Notes under the pieces: model-generated
What the model saw: only the letters and a program-made list of their open reading frames with translations
What the model was told of the DNA's origin: nothing
Database searches by the model: none
Part shown: one piece after another, positions 28,448-37,896 of the stretch
Layout of the letters: every line of letters starts with the position of its first letter
Position numbering within the stretch: position 1 is the stretch's first letter
Assembly (NCBI GenBank): GCA_964519895.1
Contig: CAZFLE010000009.1
Location: 1-64,000, forward strand
Reading direction: 5' to 3'
DNA: 64,000 nucleotides
DNA from: CAYFPX01 sp964519895
GTDB taxonomy: Bacteria; Myxococcota_A; UBA796; CAJQPC01
Made by a program: the position numbers and the translations under genes

Positions 28448-29221
28448 GTGAAGACCGCCTGGCCCATCGCTGCCGCCTTGCTCAGCCTGTCCCTGGGCTG
28501 CGAGGTCAACCTCCAGCGCAACTGGACGCCCGCAGCCCTCTCCCAGCGGGCCAATCCGACGGCCGAGAGCCTCTACGAGGACTGCCAGAAGCAGATCCGG
28601 CGGGGCTACTACGTCAAGGCCCTGGAGCTCTGCACCCGCCTGCGCAACTACTACCGAGACAGCCCGTACGCGGTGCTCGCCGAGCTGGCGATCGGTGATC
28701 TGCACTTCGAGAAGACCGACTACGACCTGGCACGGGTCGCCTACGAGGACTTCCGGCGCATGCACCCCCGCCACGAAAAGACCGACTACGTGGTCTATCG
28801 GCTGGGCATGACGGCCTACAAGAAGGCCAGTCGCGTGGCGTCCCGGGACCAGACCTCGACGCGCATGGCCGTCGACATGTGGACGAACTTCGACAGCCGC
28901 TTCCCCGAGAGCGAGCACATCGACGAGGTCCAGGAGCTCCACGGCAAGGGGCGCGACCGCCTGGCACGCAAGGAGCTGCGCATCGCGGACTTCTACGCCG
29001 GCCAGGACGCCTGGGCTGCGGCGGCCCTGCGCCTCGAGGACATGCTTCGGACCTACCCGGGCGCCGCCGACACCGACCACGCCATGGCGCTGTTGGCCCT
29101 GTGCCGGGTCGAGCTGGGCGAGGTCGAAGCCGGGGCAGTCCTGCGTGAGCGCCTGCAGACCGAGCACCCGGACAGTCGGTGGAACCGCTGGCTGACCTTC
29201 AAGGGGCGCAAGGCCTGGTAG
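28448..29221 (+). CDS. BamD/YfiO-like outer-membrane lipoprotein
   Basis: 257 residues. MKTAWPIAAALLSLSLGC gives a lipobox (LGC, Cys18), followed by TPR-like helices typical of BamD: AESLYEDCQKQIRRGYYVKALEL, LRNYYRDSPYAVLAELAIGDLHF and YEDFRRMHPRHEKTDYVVYRLGM (in parts). BamD is the essential accessory lipoprotein of the beta-barrel assembly complex. The start is a GTG without a clear Shine-Dalgarno; TAGAGA lies six bases before it. Confidence 0.88.
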   Translation: MKTAWPIAAALLSLSLGCEVNLQRNWTPAALSQRANPTAESLYEDCQKQIRRGYYVKALELCTRLRNYYRDSPYAVLAELAIGDLHFEKTDYDLARVAYEDFRRMHPRHEKTDYVVYRLGMTAYKKASRVASRDQTSTRMAVDMWTNFDSRFPESEHIDEVQELHGKGRDRLARKELRIADFYAGQDAWAAAALRLEDMLRTYPGAADTDHAMALLALCRVELGEVEAGAVLRERLQTEHPDSRWNRWLTFKGRKAW

Positions 29222-29229
29222 GTGGGCTG

Positions 29230-29254
29230 CGGGGCCGCTCCAGACCTGGCCCCG
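29230..29254. terminator. Stem-loop between convergent genes
   Basis: CGGGGCC (29230-29236) and GGCCCCG (29248-29254) form a 7-bp stem with an 11-base loop in the 35-base gap between the BamD-like gene and the convergent SDR gene. No T-run follows. Confidence 0.5.
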
Positions 29255-29256
29255 AA

Positions 29257-30024
29257 CTACAGCGTGAGCCCGCCGTCGACGTCGATGCAGCGGCCGGTGA
29301 AGTAGCCGCACTCGATGATGAACTTCACGGCCGAGAAGATCTCGTCGGTGGTGCCGACCCGTCGCAGGGGCACAGGCTTCAACATCGACTCCAGGACCTC
29401 GGGGCGCATGCCCTGGAGGATCGGGGTGTCGACGAAGCCGGGGGCCACGGCGCCGGTCCGGATGCCGTAGCGGGCGAGCTCGCCGGCCCACAGCTTGGTG
29501 TCGGCGACCAGGCCGGCCTTGGCGGCGGAGTAGTTGCTCTGGCCCCTGTTGCCGTGGCGGGCGATCGAGCTGATGTTCACGACCACGGCGTCCTCGATGC
29601 CGGCCTCGATGACCTGGGCGGCGAAGTCGCGGGTGCACAGGAACGGTCCGGTCAGGTCCACGTCGATGACCACCTGCCACTTCTTGAGGGACATCTTCTT
29701 GATCTCGCCGGTCTTGCGGTCGCGCTTGACCAGCATGCCGTCGCGGAAGATGCCGGCGTTGTTCACCAGCACGTTCAGGCCGCCCAGGGCCTCGGCGGCG
29801 TCGGTGATGAGCTGGCTGACGCTGTCCTCGTCGGCCACGTTGGCCTCGAAGCCGACCACCTTGCCGGGCAGGTCCGCGCCCTCGGCCACGACGGCGGCGA
29901 TGCCTTCGGCGTTCACATCGCAGAAGGCGACATCGGCGCCGGCCGCGGCCAGCGAGAGGGTGAAGGCCCGGCCCATGCCGGAGGCGCCGCCGGTGACGAG
30001 GGCGCGTGCGTTTTCGAGCAACAT
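29257..30024 (-). CDS. Short-chain dehydrogenase/reductase (FabG-like)
   Basis: 255 residues. The NAD(P)-binding TGGASGMGRA, the VLVNNAGIF motif and the catalytic Ser (VVNISSIAR) and Tyr-x3-Lys (NYSAAKAG) are all present, as is the C-terminal GRCIDVDGGL typical of FabG-like reductases. An insertion around DRKTGEIKKMSLKKW is seen in some acetoacetyl-CoA-type reductases. Substrate cannot be read from the sequence. AGGGAG precedes the ATG. Confidence 0.9.
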   Translation of the reverse strand: MLLENARALVTGGASGMGRAFTLSLAAAGADVAFCDVNAEGIAAVVAEGADLPGKVVGFEANVADEDSVSQLITDAAEALGGLNVLVNNAGIFRDGMLVKRDRKTGEIKKMSLKKWQVVIDVDLTGPFLCTRDFAAQVIEAGIEDAVVVNISSIARHGNRGQSNYSAAKAGLVADTKLWAGELARYGIRTGAVAPGFVDTPILQGMRPEVLESMLKPVPLRRVGTTDEIFSAVKFIIECGYFTGRCIDVDGGLTL

Positions 30025-30093
30025 TGGGGGCTCCCTGGGGTGCGTGAGGGGCCCGGTGATATCGCTGGCGTCAAGCGCCGGCCAGCGGGGGCG

Positions 30094-31116
30094 TCAGGCC
30101 TTTGTCCGCCCCACGAAGCTGACGGGGCGCTCGGCCAGCCCAAAGGTCGCGTCAAAGGTGTGGCCGAGGGCGTCGCCGCCGAGCTGGAGCGGCAGAGCAC
30201 GGGTCGAACGGATCTTGATCCGCTCCACGTAGAAGTCGTGACAGCTCGGGTGATCGAGCTTGCCGTTCCACGCCGCCGCCAGGTGGAGGCCACACTGGAG
30301 CGGGGTGAAGTCGAGCAGACGCAGCTGGAAACGGTCGGGCACCCGGCAGGCATAGGGGAACAACCGCATGCCGTACCCGATGAGCGGCGTGGTCGCGACG
30401 CCCAGGGTGCTCGCCGGGCCTCGGTAGATCACGCCGCCCGTGGGGATGGGCTCGCCGATGCGCACGCCGCCGGTGCCGCAGCGCCAGGCGGGGCCCCCAA
30501 GGTTCACGACCTCGACGTCGGCCATGGGGCGCTTGAGGAAGCGGGGAATGGTCACGCCGAAGCCGGCGATCAGGTAGCCGCTCAGGCCGCTGAAGAGCTT
30601 GCGCCAGCCGGGCCCGCCCCACCTGCGCTTCAGGTCCACATAGTCGTTGATCACGGCTGCATCGACGCCCATGCCGCCGAAGGGGAACAGCGTGTGCCCG
30701 TGCTCGACCAGCCGCACCGGAATGCGCTGGTAGGCGACGCGCGGGCTCTGCCAGCGCAGCAGCTCGAGCAGCGGCAGGCCGGAGCCCAGGTGCCGCGCCA
30801 GGGCGTTGCCGGTGCCCAGGCGCAGGACCCCCACCGGGGGGGCGTCGTCGCCTGCGAGCTCGCGCAGGGTGTTGACGGCCTGGAGGATGGTGCCGTCGCC
30901 TCCGCCGGCGAAGACCGTGTCGTACCCCCGCTCCAGACAGGTCTCCAGGATCTCCCGGGCGTGCTCCTCGCTCTCGGAGAGGAACACATGGTCGGCGCCC
31001 ACGACGCGCTCGATGCGCCGCGCCAGTCGCGGGGTGACGCGACCGGCGTTGGCGTTGAGCACGACCCCGTAGGGGGCTGGGCGACGGGGGACGAGCGGCT
31101 GGGTCTGCACGGGCAT
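30094..31116 (-). CDS. Diacylglycerol/sphingosine-kinase family protein
   Basis: 340 residues. The DAGK catalytic fold is shown by VVLNANAGRVTPRLARRI, the nucleotide loop FAGGGDGTILQAVNTL and LRLGTGNALARHLG. The family phosphorylates lipid hydroxyls, as DgkB or YegS do. The C-terminal half (GGVIYRGPASTLGVATTPLIGYG) is beta-rich as expected. AGGA lies just upstream of the ATG. It is downstream of alaS on the same strand, separated by 110 bases with a hairpin. Confidence 0.88.
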   Translation of the reverse strand: MPVQTQPLVPRRPAPYGVVLNANAGRVTPRLARRIERVVGADHVFLSESEEHAREILETCLERGYDTVFAGGGDGTILQAVNTLRELAGDDAPPVGVLRLGTGNALARHLGSGLPLLELLRWQSPRVAYQRIPVRLVEHGHTLFPFGGMGVDAAVINDYVDLKRRWGGPGWRKLFSGLSGYLIAGFGVTIPRFLKRPMADVEVVNLGGPAWRCGTGGVRIGEPIPTGGVIYRGPASTLGVATTPLIGYGMRLFPYACRVPDRFQLRLLDFTPLQCGLHLAAAWNGKLDHPSCHDFYVERIKIRSTRALPLQLGGDALGHTFDATFGLAERPVSFVGRTKA

Positions 31117-31187
31117 GTCCTAACCTGTATGCACGCTCTGCGCCTGCGCCAAGTGGCTGAGATTGCTGCTCAAAGCTGGCTTACCGG

Positions 31188-31225
31188 TGCGAAGTCGCCT
31201 TCGCGGGTGCCACCGCGGCTTCGCA
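31188..31225 (-). terminator. Hairpin after alaS
   Basis: TGCGAAG (31188-31194) and CTTCGCA (31219-31225) bound an imperfect hairpin beginning directly after the alaS stop codon on the minus strand. The inner part includes CCGCGG-like pairing. It probably ends or attenuates the alaS transcript before the lipid-kinase gene. Confidence 0.4.
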
Positions 31226-31226
31226 G

Positions 31227-33851
31227 TCAGAGCTGGGCAGAGACCAGGTCGTAGACCTGTTCCAGGGCACCTGCTAGCGCGTCCGCGTTGCGTCCACCGG
31301 CCTGGGCCATGTCGGGTCTTCCGCCGCCGCCGCCGCCGACGAGCTTGGCCACGTCGCGCACCAGGTTGCCCGCGTGAACGCGCTTGCCGGCCAGGTCCTT
31401 GGACGCGGTCGCGACCAGGACGACCTTGCCGCCTTCGCGGCTGCCCAGCACCACCACCGCGGAGCCCAGGGTGTCCCGGATGCGGTCGGCCTCTTCGCGC
31501 AGGGTGCCGGCATCGCCGGGGATCTCGGCCGACACCACCGGGATGCCGCCCACGTCGCGAGCTTGCTCGGTCAGGTCGCCCGAGGCGCTGCGGGCCAGCT
31601 CGCGCTTGAGCCCGTCGAGTTCACGCTCCAGCCGCTTGCGCTCGGCCGTGCTCCGGTCGATGGCGTCGGCCAGGTCCACCAGCGGGGAGCGCAGCCGCGC
31701 GGCCGCGGTGGTCGCCGCCTGGTCCCGCTCCCGCGCCCAGGTCCAGGCGCCGAGCCCCGTCAGGGCTTCGACCCGGCGTACACCGGCCGCGATGCCCTGC
31801 TCGTGGGTCAACCGGAACAGCCCGATGTCGCCGGTCCGCTCCACGTGGGTGCCGCCACACAGCTCGCAGCTGTAGTCGCCGATGCGCACGACCCGGACCT
31901 CGTCGGCGTACTTCTCGCCGAAGAGCGCCATGGCGCCGGCGTCCTTGGCGGCGTCCAGGTCCATGAGCTGGGTCTCCAGCGCCGTGTTGCCCAGGATCTC
32001 GCCGTAGACCATGTCCTCGATGGCCTGGAGCTGGTGCGTGGTCACCGACTTGTGGTGGGAGAAGTCGAAGCGCAGCCGGTCCGCGCTGACCATCGAGCCC
32101 TTCTGCTGCACGTGCTCGCCCAGCACGTTGCGCAGCGCCGCGTGCAGCAGGTGGGTCGCGGTGTGGTTCAGCTTGATGGCGCCGCGCCGGGCCTCGTCGA
32201 CGGTGAGGCTCACGGCCTCGCCGACGCGCAGCGCGCCGCTGAGCAGCGTGCCGTGGTGGAAGAACAGGCCGCCTTGGCCTTGCTGCACGTCGTTGACCTG
32301 GAAGCGCCCGCCGGGCCCCTCCAGCATCCCCTGATCGCCGACCTGGCCACCGGATTCGGCGTAGAAGGGGGACTCGGCCACGATGACCGTGCCGGCGTCG
32401 CCGGCCGCCAGCGCCGGGGCGCCAGCGCCGTCCCGGATGAGCGCCAGCACCTCGGAGTCACCGCCCAGGTTGCCGTAGCCGGTGAACCGGGTCTCCGGCA
32501 GCGCGTCGGCCAGGCCCCCCACCTTGAGCAGGGCGGCCTCGCCGGAGCCCTTCCAGGCCGCACGCCCGCGGGCACGCTGGGCCTCCATCTCGGCGGTGAA
32601 GCCCCCTTCGTCGACACCGATGCCGCGCTCCTGGGCCACCTGGCGGGTCAGGTCGAGGGGGAAGCCATAGGTGTCGTAGAGCTTGAACGCCACGTCACCT
32701 GGGATGACCTTGGACTCTCCCAGGGCGTCCACCGCCTGCTCCAGGAGCTGGAGTCCCCGGTGCAGGGTCTCGGCGAAGCGCCGCTCCTCGCTCTCCACGA
32801 CCTCGCGGATGTAGGCCCGTCGCTCCACGAGCTCCGGGTAGGCGCTGCCCATCGCGTCGACGACGGCGTCGGTGACCTGGAAGAGCCAGCCGCCACTGAG
32901 CTCCAGCTTCACGCCGAAGCGGATGGCCCGGCGCATGATGCGCCGCAGCACGTAGCCTCGGTCCTCGTTGGACGGCATGACCCCATCGCCGATCAGGAAC
33001 GCGGTCGCCCGCGCGTGGTCGGCGATGACCCGCAGCGCCGTGTCGGTGTCCTCGTTCTCTCCGTACGTCACGCCGGCGAGCTCAGCGCCGCGCTGGATGA
33101 GCGGCGAGAAGACGTCGGTGTCGTAGTTGGTGTCGACGCCCTGGAGCACCGCCGTGATGCGCTCGAACCCCATGCCGGTGTCGATGGACGGTCGCGGCAG
33201 GTCGGTCCGCGACCCGTCCGCGTGCTGCTCGTACTGCATGAAGACCAGGTTCCAGATCTCCATGTAGCGGTCGTCTTCGGTGGCCGGGCCGCCCAGCTCG
33301 TCGCTGATGGCCGGTCCGCGGTCCCAGTGAATCTCCGAGCACGGCCCACAGGGACCGGTCGGCCCCATCGACCAGAAGTTGTCCTTGGCCCCCATGCGCT
33401 GGACCCGTGCTGCGGGCACACCCACGTCCTCGGTCCAGATGCGGAAGGCCTCGTCGTCCTCCTCGAACACCGTCACCCACAGGCGCTCGGCGTCCAGCCC
33501 CAGGTCGACCGTCAGCAGCTCCCAAGCGAACGCGATGGCGTCGGGCTTGAAGTAGTCGCCAAAGGAGAAATTCCCGAGCATCTCGAAGAACGTGTGGTGC
33601 CGCGGCGTGCGCCCCACGTTCTCCAGGTCGTTGTGCTTGCCGCTCACCCTCAGGCACTTCTGCACGGTCACGGCCCGCGCGTAGTCCCGGGGCTCGGCCC
33701 CGGTGAAGGTGTCCTTGAACTGCACCATGCCGGCGTTCACGAAGAACAGGGTCGGGTCGTTCTGGGGCACCAGGGGCGAGCTGTCGACCACCGTGTGCCC
33801 GCGCTTCTCGAACGCATCCAGGAACGCCTGACGAATCTCTGCAGAGGTCAT
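31227..33851 (-). CDS. alaS: Alanyl-tRNA synthetase
   Basis: 874 residues, the normal length. AlaRS charges tRNA(Ala) and edits mischarged Ser and Gly. The class II core starts with IRQAFLDAFEKRGHTVVDSS and LFFVNAGMVQFKD, includes HHTFFEMLGNFSFGDYF, and continues through the editing domain with zinc-binding LNHTATHLLHAAL and CGGTHVERTGDIG to the C-Ala domain ending GGRPDMAQAGGR. The ATG at 33851 has GGAG six bases upstream. Confidence 0.97.
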   Translation of the reverse strand: MTSAEIRQAFLDAFEKRGHTVVDSSPLVPQNDPTLFFVNAGMVQFKDTFTGAEPRDYARAVTVQKCLRVSGKHNDLENVGRTPRHHTFFEMLGNFSFGDYFKPDAIAFAWELLTVDLGLDAERLWVTVFEEDDEAFRIWTEDVGVPAARVQRMGAKDNFWSMGPTGPCGPCSEIHWDRGPAISDELGGPATEDDRYMEIWNLVFMQYEQHADGSRTDLPRPSIDTGMGFERITAVLQGVDTNYDTDVFSPLIQRGAELAGVTYGENEDTDTALRVIADHARATAFLIGDGVMPSNEDRGYVLRRIMRRAIRFGVKLELSGGWLFQVTDAVVDAMGSAYPELVERRAYIREVVESEERRFAETLHRGLQLLEQAVDALGESKVIPGDVAFKLYDTYGFPLDLTRQVAQERGIGVDEGGFTAEMEAQRARGRAAWKGSGEAALLKVGGLADALPETRFTGYGNLGGDSEVLALIRDGAGAPALAAGDAGTVIVAESPFYAESGGQVGDQGMLEGPGGRFQVNDVQQGQGGLFFHHGTLLSGALRVGEAVSLTVDEARRGAIKLNHTATHLLHAALRNVLGEHVQQKGSMVSADRLRFDFSHHKSVTTHQLQAIEDMVYGEILGNTALETQLMDLDAAKDAGAMALFGEKYADEVRVVRIGDYSCELCGGTHVERTGDIGLFRLTHEQGIAAGVRRVEALTGLGAWTWARERDQAATTAAARLRSPLVDLADAIDRSTAERKRLERELDGLKRELARSASGDLTEQARDVGGIPVVSAEIPGDAGTLREEADRIRDTLGSAVVVLGSREGGKVVLVATASKDLAGKRVHAGNLVRDVAKLVGGGGGGRPDMAQAGGRNADALAGALEQVYDLVSAQL

Positions 33852-33945
33852 GGGGACTCCAGCCGAAGCGGCCGCGGAAGCTAAGTCCCGACCCGGGTCA
33901 CGACCACCCGACCCGTCGCGGTGGACCGTGCGTTGCCCTCGGACT

Positions 33946-34132
33946 TGTAGAGCCCCCACTGAACTTCCGTTCGTCTTGTAGAGCCGCCCTCCGACTTCCG
34001 TCTCAGTCCGCGCGAGGCGCTCTGAAGGGGCCTTGGCGTCGTGCTCCTTCCCGAGATGGGCTTCAGGGTCTCTCCCGCGGAAGTTCGAGGGCAGCTTTAC
34101 AGGCCCGACGGAAGTTCGACGCCGGCTTTACA
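33946..34132. mobile_element. 187-bp miniature element with doubled inverted ends
   Basis: The only stretch over 300 bases without a gene (33852-34202) contains four related 24-base units. Two read rightward at 33946-33969 and 33977-34000; two read leftward at 34078-34101 and 34109-34132. All match TGTARAGCySCC then nTCGAACTTCCG. In both pairs the repeat period is 31 bases, with a 7-base gap. The outer ends are TG...CA. About 77 bases of non-coding core lie between. Paired, tandemly repeated terminal sites of this kind are known from IS21-family elements, so a non-autonomous relic is likely. No clear target duplication was found and no transposase gene is present. Confidence 0.65.
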
Positions 34133-34202
34133 CCCTGACAAGCCCGGGTGCGGCTCGGAGTGAGTCCGACATGCCAAACCGGAGTGAGCCGACCGCCTCA
34201 GT

Positions 34203-35303
34203 TCACTGATCCGCCAAAGGCTTGTTCCACTCCTCGGACGCGATGCCGCTCATCCTCAGCGTCAGGTCCTCGGGGTTGCTCGCGTACCCCAGAGCGTCGT
34301 CCTTGGTGATGTTGCCGTCGTTGTAGTGCCAGTACAGGCACTGGTCGAAGGTCTGGGTGCCGTACTGGGCCGTGCCCTTGCTCAGCAGGTCCGTGATCTC
34401 CTTGACGCGGGACGGATCCGTGATGCACTCGGTGACGGCGCCCTTGTTCACCATCACCTCGACCGCCGCGATGCGGCCGCCGCCCTTGCGGGGCACCAGG
34501 CGCTGGCTCACGATGCCCACCAGGCTGCCGGCGATCTGGTGCCGGATCATGTTCTGGTGGTGGGGCTCGAAGAAGTCCACGATGCGGCTGATGGCCTGGG
34601 ACGCGTTGAGGGTGTGCAGGGTGCCCATGACCAGGTGACCGGTCTCGGCCGCACTGAGCGCGATCTCCATCGTCTCCTTGTCGCGGAGCTCACCGACCAG
34701 GATGACGTCCGGGTCCTGGCGCAGGGCGGCACGGAGGGCGGAGTGGAAGCTCTGGGAGTCCTGGCCCACCTCGCGCTGGTTCACGATCGAGGTGCGGTCC
34801 TGGAAGGTGAACTCGATCGGGTCCTCGATGGTGAGGATGTGGTGGGGCTTGGTGCGGTTGATCTCCTCGATCATCGACGCCAGCGTGGTGCTCTTGCCCG
34901 AACCGGTCACGCCGGTCACCAACAGCAGGCCCCGAGGCTCCAGGGACATGGTGCGGATGGCGTTCGGCAGGTTGAGCTCGTCGATGGTGAAGACCTTGGT
35001 CGGGATGACCCGCAGCACCATGCCGATCCGCGCCCGCTGGCGAAACACGTTGACCCGGAAGCGGCCGACGCTCGGCGCGGCCCACGCCATGTCCAGGTCG
35101 CTCGACGCCTTGAAGCGCTCTCTCTGTGAAGCGTTCATGATGGACCACGCCATCTGGCCCGCGAGCTCCTGGGAGACCTTGGGCGCCTTGGGGATCGAGC
35201 GGATGTCCCCGTTGATGCGCACCATCGGGGGCACGCCCACCTTGATGTGGATGTCCGAGGCGCCGTTCTTGACGGCCCACTTGGCGATCGCGGTCAGGTC
35301 CAA
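34203..35303 (-). CDS. pilT: Type IV pilus retraction ATPase
   Basis: 366 residues. PilT is the hexameric ATPase that powers pilus retraction (twitching). The N-terminal NGASDIHIKVGVPPMVRINGDI, Walker A GVTGSGKST, Asp box TIEDPIEF, Walker B DVILVGELRD and His box TGHLVMGTLHT are all visible. The canonical AIRNLIRE retraction motif is not obvious; the corresponding stretch reads SRVKEITDLLSKG. The start is a TTG with GGAGAG four bases upstream. No other pilus gene lies in the window. It follows recA on the same strand. Confidence 0.9.
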   Translation of the reverse strand: MDLTAIAKWAVKNGASDIHIKVGVPPMVRINGDIRSIPKAPKVSQELAGQMAWSIMNASQRERFKASSDLDMAWAAPSVGRFRVNVFRQRARIGMVLRVIPTKVFTIDELNLPNAIRTMSLEPRGLLLVTGVTGSGKSTTLASMIEEINRTKPHHILTIEDPIEFTFQDRTSIVNQREVGQDSQSFHSALRAALRQDPDVILVGELRDKETMEIALSAAETGHLVMGTLHTLNASQAISRIVDFFEPHHQNMIRHQIAGSLVGIVSQRLVPRKGGGRIAAVEVMVNKGAVTECITDPSRVKEITDLLSKGTAQYGTQTFDQCLYWHYNDGNITKDDALGYASNPEDLTLRMSGIASEEWNKPLADQ

Positions 35304-35314
35304 GGCTCTCTCCG

Positions 35315-35344
35315 GGCGGCCCGAGTCTACCGGACGGGGCCGCC
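35315..35344 (-). terminator. Hairpin between recA and pilT
   Basis: GGCGGCCC (35315-35322) and GGGCCGCC (35337-35344) form a perfect 8-bp stem with a 14-base loop, 13 bases past the recA stop on the minus strand and just before the pilT start. It probably reduces read-through from the SOS-type cinA-recA unit into pilT. Confidence 0.5.
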
Positions 35345-35357
35345 GCGGAGCTTCGAG

Positions 35358-36366
<1,009 letters not shown>

Positions 36367-36377
<11 letters not shown>

Positions 36378-37638
36378 GGGAGGCTCCGTGGGGAAGGGTC
36401 GGTGAGGGTTCGAGGACACCTTGGAGGTGCCTGCGGAGGAGATCGAGGCCAGCCGAGGCGGCCCGCTGGGTCACGCGCTGGCGGCCGCCCGGCACGCGGA
36501 TTCGGCGGTGCACGGTGCCGGTGGGAGTGGCCAGGGCCAGGTGCACGGTGCCGACGGGCTTGTGGTCGGAGCCACCGTCTGGGCCGGCGATGCCGGTGGT
36601 GCCGATGCCATAGGTGCTGCCGGCACGGGCCCGGATGCCGTCGGCCAGGGCCCGGGCGACGGGCTCGGAGACCGCACCGTGGGACGCAAGCAGCGCCGGA
36701 TCGACGCCACAGGTCCGCACCTTGGCGGCATTGGCGTAGACACAGGCGCCTTCGAGGAAGTAGCGGGACGAGCCGGGCACGGCGGTGACCAGAGCCGAGA
36801 TCTGACCCCCGGTGCAGGACTCGGCGGTCGCCAGGGTCTCGCCCCGTTCGGCCAGGGCCGTGCCCACCACCTGGGCCAGGCTGCCGCCGTCGACGCAGAA
36901 CACCCCGGCACCGAGCCGGTCGCGGACCGTGGCGATCAGGTCGTCGCCCGCCAGCGTCGCAGGGAGTCGCAGCTTGACCTGGATCTCGGGGTCCAGGCTG
37001 CGGAAGCCCAGGGTCACGCCGTCGGGCAGGTCCAAGCCGTTGAGCTTTTCCTGGGCGCGGGACTCGGGCAGGCCCATGCAGCGCAGGGTCACCAGCCGCG
37101 GCGGCACGGTGTCCAGCCGCGAACGGACCCAGGGGTCCAGGTGGTGCTGCCAGAAGGCGCGCATCTCGCGGGGCACGCCAGGCAGGAAGAAGCCGGTCGC
37201 GCCGCTGTGGGTCACCGAGAAGCCCGGGGCGGTGCCCCAGCGGTTCTCGAGCACGTGCGCACCTTGGGGGAGCAGGGCCTGCTTGCGGTTGACCGCGCTC
37301 AGGCGGTAGCCGTGCTCGGTAAAGAGACGCTCCATGGACGCCAGGGCTGCCGGGTCCTGGACCAGCGCCACGCCCAGAGCATCGGCCACGGCCGCAGCGG
37401 TCAGGTCGTCGTCGGTCGGGCCCAGGCCGCCGGTGCTGATGACCAGGTCGGCGTCGGCCAGGGACCGCAGGACGGTGGAGCGGATGTCGGCCCGGCGATC
37501 GCCGACCGCCTCGATGCGGTGCACGTGCACGCCCAGGTCCGTCAGGCGTTCCGCCAGCCAGCCGGAATTGGTGTCCACCGTCCGCCCGGTCAGGACCTCG
37601 TCGCCCTGGGCGAGGAGGATGGCGGTGGCTGGTGGCAT
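36367..37638 (-). CDS. cinA: CinA-like protein (competence/damage-inducible)
   Basis: 423 residues, the full two-domain form. The N-terminal molybdopterin-binding-like domain shows ILLAQGDEVLTGRTVDTNSGWLA and STGGLGPTDDDLTA; the C-terminal nicotinamide-nucleotide amidase domain shows TLATAESCTGGQISALVTAVPG and YGIGTTGIAGPDGG. CinA proteins deamidate NMN and hydrolyse ADP-ribose derivatives. The gene is the first of the cinA-recA operon behind a LexA-type box. Confidence 0.93.
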
Positions 37639-37670
37639 CTGGGAGACTCGGGGCGCGTCGGGGGAGGGGA

Positions 37671-37690
37671 TGCTGAACACCCGTACAGTA
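37671..37690 (-). promoter_or_regulatory. LexA-type SOS box of cinA-recA
   Basis: TGCTGAACACCCGTACAGTA (plus strand) reads CTG-N10-CAG. On the minus strand it fits the Myxococcus LexA consensus CTRHAMRYBYGTTCAGS, as I recall it, at 16 of 17 positions. It ends 33 bases from the cinA ATG and overlaps the -10 of the putative promoter, where a repressor would block transcription. Confidence 0.7.
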
Positions 37691-37713
37691 ACGGCGGGCG
37701 ATTGACCTGACAA
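37685..37713 (-). promoter_or_regulatory. Promoter of cinA-recA
   Basis: On the minus strand TTGTCA (complement of 37708-37713) and TACTGT (complement of 37685-37690) are 17 bases apart, a sigma-70 arrangement with a good -35 and a weak -10. The -10 lies inside the LexA-type box. A further small palindrome, GGACAG-GAA-CTGTCC, lies at 37723-37737. Confidence 0.5.
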
Positions 37714-37792
37714 GACCCGAGTGGACAGGAACTGTCCGATCGGTCCCGACACGGTCGCCAAGGCGGGGTGTGGTCCAGCACCCGGTCCCCCG

Positions 37793-37840
37793 TGACCCCG
37801 CCGCGCGGTGTCATAGTCTCTCGGCCCCGAGGCGGGGTCA
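37793..37840 (+). promoter_or_regulatory. 10-bp inverted repeat before the MotA/MotB operon
   Basis: TGACCCCGCC (37793-37802) and GGCGGGGTCA (37831-37840) are perfect inverted repeats separated by 28 bases that include a TCATAGTCT -10-like sequence. The structure lies about 55 bases before the first gene of the operon and could be an operator pair or a leader hairpin. A third GGCGGGGT is at 37772-37779. Confidence 0.4.
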
Positions 37841-37896
37841 GGCAAGCTCTGGCCCCGGACTCGTGCTCTCCTGCTCGCACACACCAGGAGCCCCAG

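Noticed and set aside
33946..34132. CRISPR or integron attC-type array
   Set aside because: The four units are in two opposite orientations without variable spacers or a nearby integrase or cas gene; an IS-end arrangement fits better.
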